In this document: in pieces, positions 8,306 to 16,346 of the stretch
How positions within the stretch are numbered: position 1 is the stretch's first letter
Layout: each line of letters opens with the position of its first letter
Assembly (NCBI RefSeq): GCF_039655865.1
Contig: NZ_JBBYXL010000005.1
Coordinates: 62,001 to 126,000 of the forward strand
Source of the DNA: Prosthecobacter sp. SYSU 5D2
GTDB taxonomy: Bacteria > Verrucomicrobiota > Verrucomicrobiia > Verrucomicrobiales > Verrucomicrobiaceae
Reading direction: 5' to 3'
Length of the DNA stretch: 64,000 bases
Notes under the pieces: model-generated
Told to the model about the DNA's origin: nothing
The model's database searches: none
What the model saw: only the letters and a program-made list of their open reading frames with translations
Made by a program: the position numbers and the translations under genes

Positions 8306-10999
8306 TCAGATCATGTCCATATCCACGAGGATTTCACGGGGTTTGGCTCCTTCACCGGGGCCGATGATGCCCCGGTCTTCCAGGATGTCCATCATGCGGG
8401 CTGCACGGCCATAACCCAGCTTCAAACGCCGCTGGAAAAGGCTGGTGGAGGCCTTCTTTTCCTGGCGGATCACCTCCAGGCATTTTTCCAAAGTGTCCTC
8501 TTCCTCGCTGCTCACGCCGCCTTCTTCGCCGTCGTCATCATCGCCCATCTCACCGGTTTCATCGTCCACCTTGACGTCAAAGATTGGCTTGCCCTGGGCC
8601 ACGCAACGCTCCACCACGGCGTGAATTTCATCATCGGTGACAAGCGCGCCCTGGCTGCGGATGGGCTGGGCACCGCCAGGCGGCACATACAGCATGTCCC
8701 CTTTGCCCACCAAGTTCTCAGCACCTTTGCGGTCCAGAATGACGCGGCTGTCCAGCGCGCTGGAGACCTGGAAAGCGATGCGGGTGGGGATGTTCGCCTT
8801 GATGACGCCGGTAATGACGTCCGCACGCGGTGTCTGCGTGGCGACAATCAGGTGAATGCCGGCCGCACGGGCCATCTGCGTGATGCGGGCGATGGCCACT
8901 TCGATATCCGCCGGGGCGGTTTGCATCAGGTCCGCCAGCTCATCAATAATGACCACGATGTAAGGCAGGGTGTCCGGGATGATGAAGTCCTGGTTGCGGG
9001 CTTTGGGCGGCGGCGGCTGGGAATCGCCGATCCAGTCCCCATTGTGATCCACAGGCAGCTCATCCGGCTCCGTATCCGTTTCCAGTTCCTTGGCCACATC
9101 CGGATCATCCCAGGGCGCGGTGGTGCCATCCACAAGGTGGTCTGCCGCCGCAGCAGCGCGGGCGAAGGCGGAGGAAACGCGCACATCATCTGTGCCTGCG
9201 GAGGTTTTCTGGGCTGCCTTCACCGGCTTGGGTGGTGGCGGGGCGGCCGGCTCCTCTTCAACCACGGCCTGCGGATTGGCCGCAGCTTCGGCCGCCGCAG
9301 CGGCTTTCTTCGCTTCATTGGCCGCCGCGCGTTTGCGGTTGCGGTTGTTGAAGGCCTCAAAGTTACGGCAGGCTTCCTGGGCAAACATCTGGTAGCGGCT
9401 TTCCATCTCCCGAACCACCCAGCGCAGGGCGAGCAGGGCTTTCTTCGGATCTGTCACCACTGGCACGGCCAGGTGGGGCAACTCGGCATAGTTCTGCATT
9501 TCCACCACCTTGGGGTCAATCATGATGAACCGCAGCTCATCCGGGGCAAACCGGCACAGCAGGCTGGTGATGATGCCGTTGATACAAACGGATTTACCCG
9601 ACCCTGTGGCACCGGCCACCAGAAGATGCGGCATGGCGGCCAGGTCGCCAATGATGGTCTTGCCATAGACATCCTTGCCCAGGGCGATGGGGAGCTTGGA
9701 CTTGCCGTTGGTAAAGACATCATCCTCCAGCAGCTCGCGAATGGGCACGATCACCTTGTCGCGGTTGGCCAGCTCGATGCCCACGGTGTCCTTGCCAGGG
9801 ATGGGGGCCAGGATGTTGATGCGCTCCGCACAGGTGGCACGGGCGATGTCGTCATCCAATGCGGCGATGCGGGCCACACGCAGTCCGTCCACAGGACGCA
9901 CTTCATATCGCGTGATCGCCGGACCGCGGGTGATGTCACCGGCCTCCACCTTTACATTGAAGCTGGCCAGGGCCTTGATGATGGTGTCCTGCACTGCCAG
10001 TAGTTCACGCGTGTCCGTAGGCTTGTGCAGCGACTCATCCGGCCAGGAGAGGAGATCCAGCTCCGGCAGCTTGTAGTCCTTAAACCGCACCGCCAGATTT
10101 CCCAACGTACCATGCGGGGCCTGCTCCAGCTTTTGCGCGCGTTTTTTCTCCCACACTTCAGAAAGGCGGGGCTTGTCAGCGCCATCGTTGTGACCGCGGG
10201 AGGCGGAGGAATCAATGATCTTCGGTTTGGCCGGTTCAAAGGTCAGGCCTAGCTCCGGCGTAACTAGCGGACCTGCGGGTGCGGTATCTGCTTTGACCTC
10301 ATTGCTGGCAACCTTGCGCCGGCGGACAGGTACGGGCGCGGTCTCTCCAGCCGCCTCACGGGCGGCGATTTCACGACGAATCTGATACGTCTCCCAGGCA
10401 TTGGTGATCTCCTGGCGGATGGCCTCAATGGCCTGCAGCGGATGGATGCCGCTGGCCAGGAAAAAACCCACCGCGTAAATGCCGGCTAGAAAAACCGTGG
10501 AGCCAATCTTGCCCAAAAGATTGGCCAGGATGCTGCCGCCGATCAGATAACCCAGCCCGCCACCACCGCCGAGAGGCGTGATGTCATCGCGCTGGTTCAG
10601 GATGTCCTGCACCTCAAAGATCGCGGCCGTGGTGATGACCATGAGGGCGACGCCGAGCCAGGAGCGACCCGTGACTTTGACGTTGGAGGCCAGCTTGCAA
10701 ACACCAAACCAGGTCACGCTAAAAGGCACCAAATAGGTGGCCATGCCTGCGAGAAACAGCGAATAACCCGCCAGCAGCGCTCCCATGCGCCCGATGAAAT
10801 TATGAGTGATCACGCTGGGCTGGTCTGTAGGGCTCAAATGGCTCCAGGCGGGCAGATCCCGCGGATCATATGACACCAGCGCCAGCAGATACATGGCCGC
10901 AAGCACCAGCATGGCGATGCCCACTGCATCGTTCCAAGGGCTTTCTTTCTCCTGCACACGGGCACGAGCAGGACGGTTTTTGACGATTTCAGCAGCCAT
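8306..10999 (-). CDS. ftsK: DNA translocase FtsK/SpoIIIE
   Basis: An 897-residue protein with the full FtsK plan. Four N-terminal transmembrane helices lie within about residues 20-190. A linker follows, then the alpha-beta motor with Walker A VAGATGSGKSVCIN and Walker B YIVVIIDELADLM. The C-terminal gamma winged helix (KKASTSLFQRRLKLGYGRAARMMDILEDRG region) recognises chromosomal orienting sequences. It anchors at the division septum and pumps DNA to separate chromosome dimers at dif. An Ala/Pro/Asp-rich insertion of about 120 residues splits the motor between the ESRYQMFAQ helix and Walker B, longer than the equivalent loop in E. coli. The start at 10999 (MAAEIVKNRP) precedes the first helix closely. 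Confidence 0.95.
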   Translation of the reverse strand: MAAEIVKNRPARARVQEKESPWNDAVGIAMLVLAAMYLLALVSYDPRDLPAWSHLSPTDQPSVITHNFIGRMGALLAGYSLFLAGMATYLVPFSVTWFGVCKLASNVKVTGRSWLGVALMVITTAAIFEVQDILNQRDDITPLGGGGGLGYLIGGSILANLLGKIGSTVFLAGIYAVGFFLASGIHPLQAIEAIRQEITNAWETYQIRREIAAREAAGETAPVPVRRRKVASNEVKADTAPAGPLVTPELGLTFEPAKPKIIDSSASRGHNDGADKPRLSEVWEKKRAQKLEQAPHGTLGNLAVRFKDYKLPELDLLSWPDESLHKPTDTRELLAVQDTIIKALASFNVKVEAGDITRGPAITRYEVRPVDGLRVARIAALDDDIARATCAERINILAPIPGKDTVGIELANRDKVIVPIRELLEDDVFTNGKSKLPIALGKDVYGKTIIGDLAAMPHLLVAGATGSGKSVCINGIITSLLCRFAPDELRFIMIDPKVVEMQNYAELPHLAVPVVTDPKKALLALRWVVREMESRYQMFAQEACRNFEAFNNRNRKRAAANEAKKAAAAAEAAANPQAVVEEEPAAPPPPKPVKAAQKTSAGTDDVRVSSAFARAAAAADHLVDGTTAPWDDPDVAKELETDTEPDELPVDHNGDWIGDSQPPPPKARNQDFIIPDTLPYIVVIIDELADLMQTAPADIEVAIARITQMARAAGIHLIVATQTPRADVITGVIKANIPTRIAFQVSSALDSRVILDRKGAENLVGKGDMLYVPPGGAQPIRSQGALVTDDEIHAVVERCVAQGKPIFDVKVDDETGEMGDDDDGEEGGVSSEEEDTLEKCLEVIRQEKKASTSLFQRRLKLGYGRAARMMDILEDRGIIGPGEGAKPREILVDMDMI

Positions 11000-11112
11000 G
11001 TAAATCGGGAGACGAGGATTAACTCAGCGAATTAGACAATCAACATTACCAAATTAAATGCGCAACTCAATCCCGAAGGTTGTCATTTCTCGAATTTCCA
11101 TATTTACCCCAT

Positions 11113-11658
11113 TTAGATGGCTTCACCTTCTGCGGCCATCTCCCGGAACCTGCGTGAAACTTCCACATATTTGAGGGCCAGTTTGGCGTTCGCCGCCTGT
11201 TCTTCGGTCGTCAGGCTGCGTACTACCCTTGCCGGGGATCCCACGACCAGAGAGCCCTCGGGAATGACCTTGCCTTTTGTCACCAACGCCCCTGCCGCGA
11301 TAGTGCTGCGCGCTCCGATGACGGCTCCGTCCAGGATGATTGCCCCCATGCCGACCAGCACTTCATCACCCACCGTACAGGCATGCACCACCGCCCGATG
11401 GCCAACCGTAACCCGTTCACCCAGAACACACGGATGGTCATCACTGACGTGCAGCACACAGCCATCCTGCACATTGCTCTGCGCCCCTACCACGATGCGG
11501 TTGATGTCCCCGCGCAGCACGCTGGTGTACCAGACGCTGGATTCCGCCCCCAGTTCCACAGCCCCCACCACAACCGCCCCAGGAGCGATAAAAGCAGTCG
11601 CATCCACAGCCGGTTTTGCATCGGGCATCAAGAAATTTTTCAAGGGGTGTAGGCTCAT
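11113..11658 (-). CDS. Gamma-class carbonic anhydrase-like hexapeptide-repeat protein
   Basis: A 181-residue left-handed beta-helix protein of the gamma-carbonic anhydrase/YrdA/PaaY group. Hexapeptide repeats run through most of its length (for example VVVGAVELGAESSVWY, VLRGDINRIVVGAQSN). The zinc-ligand region is intact, with CVLHVSDDHP followed by VTVGHRAVVHACTVGD. The C-terminus is a helix (ALKYVEVSRRFREMAAEG) as in this group. Trimeric members bind zinc between subunits, and some hydrate CO2 while many have no proven activity. It is monocistronic and divergent from the HU gene, about 140 bp away. Confidence 0.85.
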   Translation of the reverse strand: MSLHPLKNFLMPDAKPAVDATAFIAPGAVVVGAVELGAESSVWYTSVLRGDINRIVVGAQSNVQDGCVLHVSDDHPCVLGERVTVGHRAVVHACTVGDEVLVGMGAIILDGAVIGARSTIAAGALVTKGKVIPEGSLVVGSPARVVRSLTTEEQAANAKLALKYVEVSRRFREMAAEGEAI

Positions 11659-11697
11659 GAGTCCGCTTAAATACAGGGGTTGAAGCGTTTTTTATGT

Positions 11698-11727
11698 TTG
11701 ACGAAAACGGGCGCTTGGGGTCTTAAT
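11698..11727 (+). promoter_or_regulatory. Possible sigma70-like promoter for the HU gene
   Basis: TTGACG at 11698-11703 is followed after about 18 bp by CTTAAT at 11722-11727. This is a good -35 and a moderate -10 (4 of 6 bases) about 70 bp upstream of the HU start codon. Position supports it; the match is not conclusive. Confidence 0.35.
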
Positions 11728-11797
11728 CGCCCACAATTCCGCTTATCACCAAGCGTGGATGGCCTCAACATCAACATCAACCAACACCGGCATCAAC

Positions 11798-12073
11798 ATG
11801 AACAAAGCTGAACTCCTTGAACTCGTACAGAAAAACCTCGGCGCTGAAACGTCCAAGCGCGCAGCCGCTGACGCTCTGGACGCCGTCCTGACCGCCCTGG
11901 CCAAAGGCATCAAAAAAGAAGGCAATGTCCAGCTCATCGGCTTTGGCACCTTCAAGGTTGCCAAGCGCGCAGCCCGCACCGGTCGTAACCCGAAGACCGG
12001 CGAATCCATGAAAATCAAGGCTTCCAAGAACGTCCGCTTCGTCGCTTCCAGCGCACTGAAGGGCTCCCTGTAA
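11798..12073 (+). CDS. HU-family DNA-binding protein
   Basis: A 91-residue histone-like protein of standard HU length from the ATG at 11798 (MNKAELLELVQKNLG). The helical N-terminus forms the dimer, and the beta-arm signature GFGTFKVAKRAARTGRNPKTG carries the intercalating-tip Asn-Pro. The family bends and compacts DNA in the nucleoid as a dimer. An in-frame ATG at 11759 would add a Ser/Thr-rich leader of 13 residues (ASTSTSTNTGIN) that is unlikely to be real. A strong terminator follows 32 bp after the stop, so the gene is transcribed alone. Confidence 0.92.
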   Translation: MNKAELLELVQKNLGAETSKRAAADALDAVLTALAKGIKKEGNVQLIGFGTFKVAKRAARTGRNPKTGESMKIKASKNVRFVASSALKGSL

Positions 12074-12104
12074 TTGAAAGCACCTGATTCCGCACAGGAT
12101 CAGC

Positions 12105-12142
12105 AAAAACCCCGCGCTCTGCCCGAGACGCGGGGTTTTTTT
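12105..12142 (+). terminator. Rho-independent terminator after the HU gene (probably bidirectional)
   Basis: The stem CCCCGCG / CGCGGGG, extended by flanking A and T runs (AAAAA before, TTTTTTT after), lies just past the HU stop. The A-run on the left means it can also stop transcription of the convergent AraC gene ending at 12173. Confidence 0.88.
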
Positions 12143-12172
12143 GGCACGGCTTACCTAACAAATTTTGCCGAA

Positions 12173-12994
12173 TCAGACACCCGCCATGGAAGGCGCATGT
12201 CCGTCCTTCATCCGGCCACGATACTCCGTGGGGGATTCGCTGGCGATGCGGCGGAAGCTGCGGTTAAAATGGGACAGGCTCTGGAAGCCGACATCATAGG
12301 CCACCTCGGTGATCCTGGCCGCAGGCTTCATGAGCATCCGCTTGGCCTTCTCCACCCGCGCACGGTTCACAAAGTCCGTGAACGTCAGCCCAGTAGCCCG
12401 CTTGAAGATCTTGCAGAAGTGGAAGGGGCTCACATTCACCGCCTTGGCCACCGCTTCCAGCGTCATCGGTTCTGCCAGATGCGCATGGATGAAGATCTTG
12501 GCATTGCGCACCGCCTCCGGCTCGTGCGTGGCATGGGCAAAAAGCAGACGATGGGCGCTTTCACCGAGCTGCAGGGCGAAGGAGCGCAGCAGCGCCAGGG
12601 CGGCTTCATAGCGCTCCGGCACCATCACCGGCACATGCTGAAAATGGACCTGCGCCGTGCGCACCTCATGGGCGCTGCGGTCATCATCCAGCAGGGAACT
12701 GGCCAGCGGAGCAAACGTCTGTGCATTGGCAGGCTCCAGACGCACACCGCCCGTCTGCAAAAGCGCCACCGGGTTTTTCCCTACCCGCACCGGCACCAGA
12801 GTCTCCACCACGCCAGAGACCGATTTCTTCGTCACCAGAGTTTCGATGTGCTCCATGTCCCCCTGCGCACGCAACGTCAGCGGCAGGTCCGTCAGTGTAT
12901 GAAAAGCACGCTGATATTGCTGGAAAAGATCACTCTCAGAAAGAGTTTCGATGAAACGCTGGCGGCCGTTGGCTTGGGAAGTCTGGGTTTGCAT
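12173..12994 (-). CDS. AraC-family transcriptional regulator with PocR-like sensor domain
   Basis: A 273-residue regulator from the ATG at 12994 (MQTQTSQANG). Residues about 10-140 resemble the PocR ligand-binding domain (FIETLSESDLFQQYQRAFH, then VSGVVETLVPVRVGKNPVALLQTG). The C-terminal 100 residues carry the two AraC helix-turn-helix motifs: LEAVAKAVNVSPFHFCKIFK and ITEVAYDVGFQSLSHFNRSF, then the conserved P-T-E-Y-R. The longer frame from 13105 adds 37 residues unlike the family. The ligand and targets are unknown. It lies beside a FixL-like two-component pair, so it could belong to the same regulatory network, but that is only positional. Confidence 0.82.
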   Translation of the reverse strand: MQTQTSQANGRQRFIETLSESDLFQQYQRAFHTLTDLPLTLRAQGDMEHIETLVTKKSVSGVVETLVPVRVGKNPVALLQTGGVRLEPANAQTFAPLASSLLDDDRSAHEVRTAQVHFQHVPVMVPERYEAALALLRSFALQLGESAHRLLFAHATHEPEAVRNAKIFIHAHLAEPMTLEAVAKAVNVSPFHFCKIFKRATGLTFTDFVNRARVEKAKRMLMKPAARITEVAYDVGFQSLSHFNRSFRRIASESPTEYRGRMKDGHAPSMAGV

Positions 12995-13132
12995 AGGGTG
13001 TCGTCGGTTGATTGGGTGACGCCCTGAGACTAGCCTGCGCTCCGCCCCGCCTCTATTGGGGTCGGCTACGGCACAATGCATGATGGACCCCCGCAAGGAA
13101 TGCATAGTGGAAACCAGTAGCCCCTCCTCTGC

Positions 13133-13777
13133 TTACACCTTCGCCCGGCTCTCCACCCACTGCACGGCGTACCGCACCAGAGCGGCTCCATCGGTGATTG
13201 CCAGCTTGTCCTTGATGTGTGCCCGGTGCGCTTCCACCGTCCGCGCACTGATGCACAGGCGTTCGGCAATGATCTTCGTTGCCAGGCCGCGGCCGATCAT
13301 TTCCAGCACCTCCAGTTCGCGGTCGGTCAGCGCCTCCAGACTGGCTGTCTTGGCCCGGTTGCCGATGACCTGCTCCATCATCCGGCTGGCCATGCTTTCG
13401 CTCACATAAATGCCGCCCGACAATACCTTGCGGGCAGCGGTGATGAGGTGGTCTGCGGCGGCCTCCTTCATGATGTATCCGCGCGCTCCGGCACGGAGGG
13501 CGCGCTCTCCATACATGGCTTCATCGTGCATGGACAGCACCAGGCAAAGAGTGCCCGGATGCATGGCCTGGATGTCCTTCAGCAGTTCCAGTCCGTTCTT
13601 GTCCGGCAGCGTCAGGTCAATGACCACCAGATCCGGCTTCAGCTCCCCCACGGCTACCAGCCCGTCGCGGGCATTGCCGGACTCTCCGCACACATCCAGC
13701 CCTTCCTCAGCACGGATGAGCTGCGCCAGGCCGTGGCGCATGATGGGATGGTCATCAATGAGGAGCAGACGTTTCAC
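13133..13777 (-). CDS. NarL/FixJ-type response regulator
   Basis: A 214-residue response regulator. The N-terminal receiver has LLLIDDHPIM (acidic pair), the phospho-acceptor Asp in LVVIDLTLPDKNG, the conserved Ser in LCLVLSMHDE and the Lys in GYIMKEA. The C-terminal LuxR/NarL helix-turn-helix reads LTDRELEVLEMIGRGLATKIIA... with ISARTVEAHRAHIKDKL as the recognition helix. Its start overlaps the upstream kinase stop by 4 bp (ATGA), so the two are translationally coupled and almost certainly a cognate pair. Given the kinase's FixL-like sensor, the regulator probably controls oxygen-responsive genes (inference). Confidence 0.92.
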   Translation of the reverse strand: MKRLLLIDDHPIMRHGLAQLIRAEEGLDVCGESGNARDGLVAVGELKPDLVVIDLTLPDKNGLELLKDIQAMHPGTLCLVLSMHDEAMYGERALRAGARGYIMKEAAADHLITAARKVLSGGIYVSESMASRMMEQVIGNRAKTASLEALTDRELEVLEMIGRGLATKIIAERLCISARTVEAHRAHIKDKLAITDGAALVRYAVQWVESRAKV

Positions 13778-15351
13778 GGTTTCTGTATGTGACGGGCGGC
13801 GGGTTTCGGTTTCACAGACACCGGCACGCGGCAGTTCACGACGGTGCCGCCAAAGTCATCATGAGCCACCGTCAGCATGCCGCCCATCATGCGCGCGCGG
13901 TGGGTCATCGTCAGCAGGCCCATGCCCGTGCTTTTACCGGTGACATTGTCCGGAATGCCGACGCCATTGTCGCGGATGCAGAGCAGCAAATGGCCGTCCT
14001 CTTCCGCCAGTGTCACCTCGATGCGCTCCGCGTGGCTGTGTTTGATGGCATTGGCCACCGCCTCCTGCGCGATGCGGAATAGCTGCGTAGCCATCTTGTT
14101 GTCCGGCACCTCCACCGGGCGGTCACAACGGAAGGGGCAGCTCACCCGGAAAATGCGCTCCGTGCCCTTGGTCAGCTCTGCCAGCGCCGCCATCAGGCCG
14201 GCGGAATCCAGAACCACAGGCATCAGCCCGCGTGACATTTCCCGCGCCCGCACATTGGCCTGCGTCACCAGTTGCACGATCTCATTCAGGCTCGCCGCCT
14301 GGGCATGGCTGCCTTTTTGCAACTGCTGGTGCGCCACCTTCGCCAGGCAGCCGATGGCCGCCAGCTGCTGGCACAGGTCATCATGGATGTCCTGGCCGAT
14401 GCGGTGCTGCTCCTCCTCGCTGATCTGCAAAATTTTCTCCTCCAGCATCTTTCGGTCGCTCAGGTCACGGATGATGCCCGTGAAGACCCGCCGCCCCTCT
14501 GACAACAGCGCCTCTCCCACCGACAGGTCCATGGGGAAAACGGTGCCGTCCTTGCGCTGCCCCACCACCTCACGCCCGATGCCGATGATCTTCTTCACAC
14601 CGGAATCCAGGTAGTTCTGCACATACCCGTCATGCTTGTCCCGGTAGGGCTGCGGCATCAGCATGCGGATGTTCTGCCCGATCATCTCACCCCTGGTATA
14701 ACCAAAGATGCGTTCAGTCGCGCTGTTAACGGTTTCGATCACTTTGTCCTCATTGATCGTGATGATCGCATTCACCGCCGTCTCCAGCACCGCGCTACTG
14801 CGCTTTTCTGAGGAGACCAGGGCCTCACGGGTCAGCTGCAGCTCGCTCACATCCCGGCCCATGCACAGGATGCCAGTCACTTTGCCTTCGTCATTCTTGA
14901 TGTCAGAGTGAAACCACTCCACATGCCGCAGGCCGCCGTTCTTTTGCAGCAGCGGCTTTACATGGCTGCGGCTGCGGTCCGTGCCAATGCTGCCCCGGCA
15001 CAGCAGCGCCGCCGCGGCCCGATGTTCTGGCGGGATCAGGCTTTCCACCCATTCCCTGCCCATCATCTCCTCACTGTTCCAGCCTGTCAGCAGCTCCAGC
15101 CCACGACTCATCCACTGGATGCGGCCACGTGTGTCCAGTCCCATCACCAGCATGCCGGCATGGTCCATCAGACTTTGGAGCAGGGCAGGATCGGTAATGG
15201 GTATCATTTCGGCGTGGTCATCATCATCCCCGTCATGATGATGACTGTCAAGGCAGCCGCCCTTCCCCCCGCATGTGCCCTTGCCTGTGCATAGGCAGGC
15301 ATGTTTATGCGCCTGGACGGGGGGTGTTGCGGGAGTGGCAGGCGTGATCAT
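13774..15351 (-). CDS. PAS-PAS histidine kinase with FixL-like heme PAS domain
   Basis: A 525-residue soluble kinase. The N-terminus is Cys/His-rich (Cys19, Cys21, Cys27, Cys33, His37-39), followed by an Asp run. PAS1 is at about 55-170 and PAS2 at about 183-300. PAS2 closely follows FixL: YRDKHDGYVQNY, IIGIGREVVGQRKDGT and FPMDLSVGE. His240 and Arg260 fall where FixL has its proximal heme ligand and its oxygen-sensing Arg, with the same 20-residue spacing. HisKA_3 has DIHDDLCQQLA (His323), and the ATPase lobe ends with DNGVGIPD and GMGLLTMTHRARMMGG. There are no transmembrane segments. It is coupled to the response regulator by a 4-bp overlap and followed upstream by a universal stress protein gene. 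Confidence 0.9.
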   Translation of the reverse strand: MITPATPATPPVQAHKHACLCTGKGTCGGKGGCLDSHHHDGDDDDHAEMIPITDPALLQSLMDHAGMLVMGLDTRGRIQWMSRGLELLTGWNSEEMMGREWVESLIPPEHRAAAALLCRGSIGTDRSRSHVKPLLQKNGGLRHVEWFHSDIKNDEGKVTGILCMGRDVSELQLTREALVSSEKRSSAVLETAVNAIITINEDKVIETVNSATERIFGYTRGEMIGQNIRMLMPQPYRDKHDGYVQNYLDSGVKKIIGIGREVVGQRKDGTVFPMDLSVGEALLSEGRRVFTGIIRDLSDRKMLEEKILQISEEEQHRIGQDIHDDLCQQLAAIGCLAKVAHQQLQKGSHAQAASLNEIVQLVTQANVRAREMSRGLMPVVLDSAGLMAALAELTKGTERIFRVSCPFRCDRPVEVPDNKMATQLFRIAQEAVANAIKHSHAERIEVTLAEEDGHLLLCIRDNGVGIPDNVTGKSTGMGLLTMTHRARMMGGMLTVAHDDFGGTVVNCRVPVSVKPKPAARHIQKP

Positions 15352-15357
15352 ATAAAA

Positions 15358-16263
15358 TCAGTCTTCCTTGCCGAACCCTTCAGGCTTCACCGCCAGGATG
15401 GAGCAGGGCGCATTCGCCACGATCTTTTCCGCCGTCGTACCGATGAGCAGCTCCCGCAGTCCTGTCTTGCCGCGGGTACCCAGGACCACCATGTCCGCAT
15501 GGGTGTCCTTCACGTGATCCAGAATAGCCTCGCGGATGTTCACCCGCTCGATCACCAGCGTCTTCACCTCCACGTCGGGAAACTGCGCCCGGAAAGGAGC
15601 CATAAATTTTACCATCTCATCATCCCATACGGCCAGAGCCTGCGCATCCGTGCCCATGGGCATCGGTGCCACCAGGCCGCCATAATCCAACGACATGGCC
15701 AGCGCAGACTGGTATACATGGAGGCAGTCCAACGAGGCCCCGTTCTGCTGCGCCAGCACCAGCGCGTGGCTCACTGCTTTGTTGGAGTTCTCCGAAAAAT
15801 CCACACAAGTGACCAGGTGTTTAAACGGACCTACGGCATCCTCACGCACCAGCAGCACATCCACCGGCGCTTTACGCACACACTTCGCGGCGATAACGCC
15901 CACCCGCCCCGGTTCATTGATGGAGCCCTTCGCCCCCATGATCAACAGATCCGCCTCATGCACCCGGCAGGATTCTGACAGCTCCAAAAACGGGTGCCCA
16001 ATGCGCACCTCCAGCTCCATCGCCGCCGCGCCCAGATCCGCCTCCTCCACAAATTTCTGGAGCCGGTCCTGCCAGTCGGAACGCACCGTGGCCAGGTCGG
16101 TGGAAAGAGCCCGCTTCAGTTCATGCGCCAGGAATTCATCCATGACATGGACCGCCGTCAGCTTGGCCTGGCTGGCCGCCGCCATCCGCACCGCCTCTCG
16201 CAGCGCATTCCGGCAGGAAGGGGTAAAATCAATAGCGGCGATGATGTTGGAGTAAGCTTTCAT
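15358..16263 (-). CDS. Universal stress protein, tandem UspA domains
   Basis: A 301-residue protein with two UspA domains in tandem. Domain 1 (about 1-148) begins NIIAAIDFTPSCRNALREAV and domain 2 (about 150-298) begins HLVTCVDFSENSNKAVSHAL. The ATP-binding signature G-x2-G-x9-G-S/T is clear only in domain 2 (VVLGTRGKTGLRELLIGTTAEKI). Domain 1 has MGAKGSINEPGRVG and may be degenerate. Tandem Usp proteins support survival under low oxygen or stationary conditions in many bacteria. It lies 6 bp upstream of the FixL-like kinase start in the same direction, so an operon of usp-kinase-regulator is likely. Confidence 0.92.
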   Translation of the reverse strand: MKAYSNIIAAIDFTPSCRNALREAVRMAAASQAKLTAVHVMDEFLAHELKRALSTDLATVRSDWQDRLQKFVEEADLGAAAMELEVRIGHPFLELSESCRVHEADLLIMGAKGSINEPGRVGVIAAKCVRKAPVDVLLVREDAVGPFKHLVTCVDFSENSNKAVSHALVLAQQNGASLDCLHVYQSALAMSLDYGGLVAPMPMGTDAQALAVWDDEMVKFMAPFRAQFPDVEVKTLVIERVNIREAILDHVKDTHADMVVLGTRGKTGLRELLIGTTAEKIVANAPCSILAVKPEGFGKED

Positions 16264-16346
16264 ATCGTGAGTTGGTTAGATGGTAATCGTTTTAGACACC
16301 CTTTTGCCCCTCTCTGTTTGTTTTGTTCTGACCGCCGCTTGTCCAG

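Noticed and set aside
8267-10003. A 578-codon open frame on the plus strand opposite ftsK
   Set aside because: It is antisense to a gene with full FtsK motifs, is rich in His/Gly/Gln/Asp as expected of a mirror frame in GC-rich DNA, and has no recognisable domain.
12105-12142. Possible attenuator before the AraC gene
   Set aside because: The hairpin with A- and T-runs is better explained as a (bidirectional) terminator between convergent genes.
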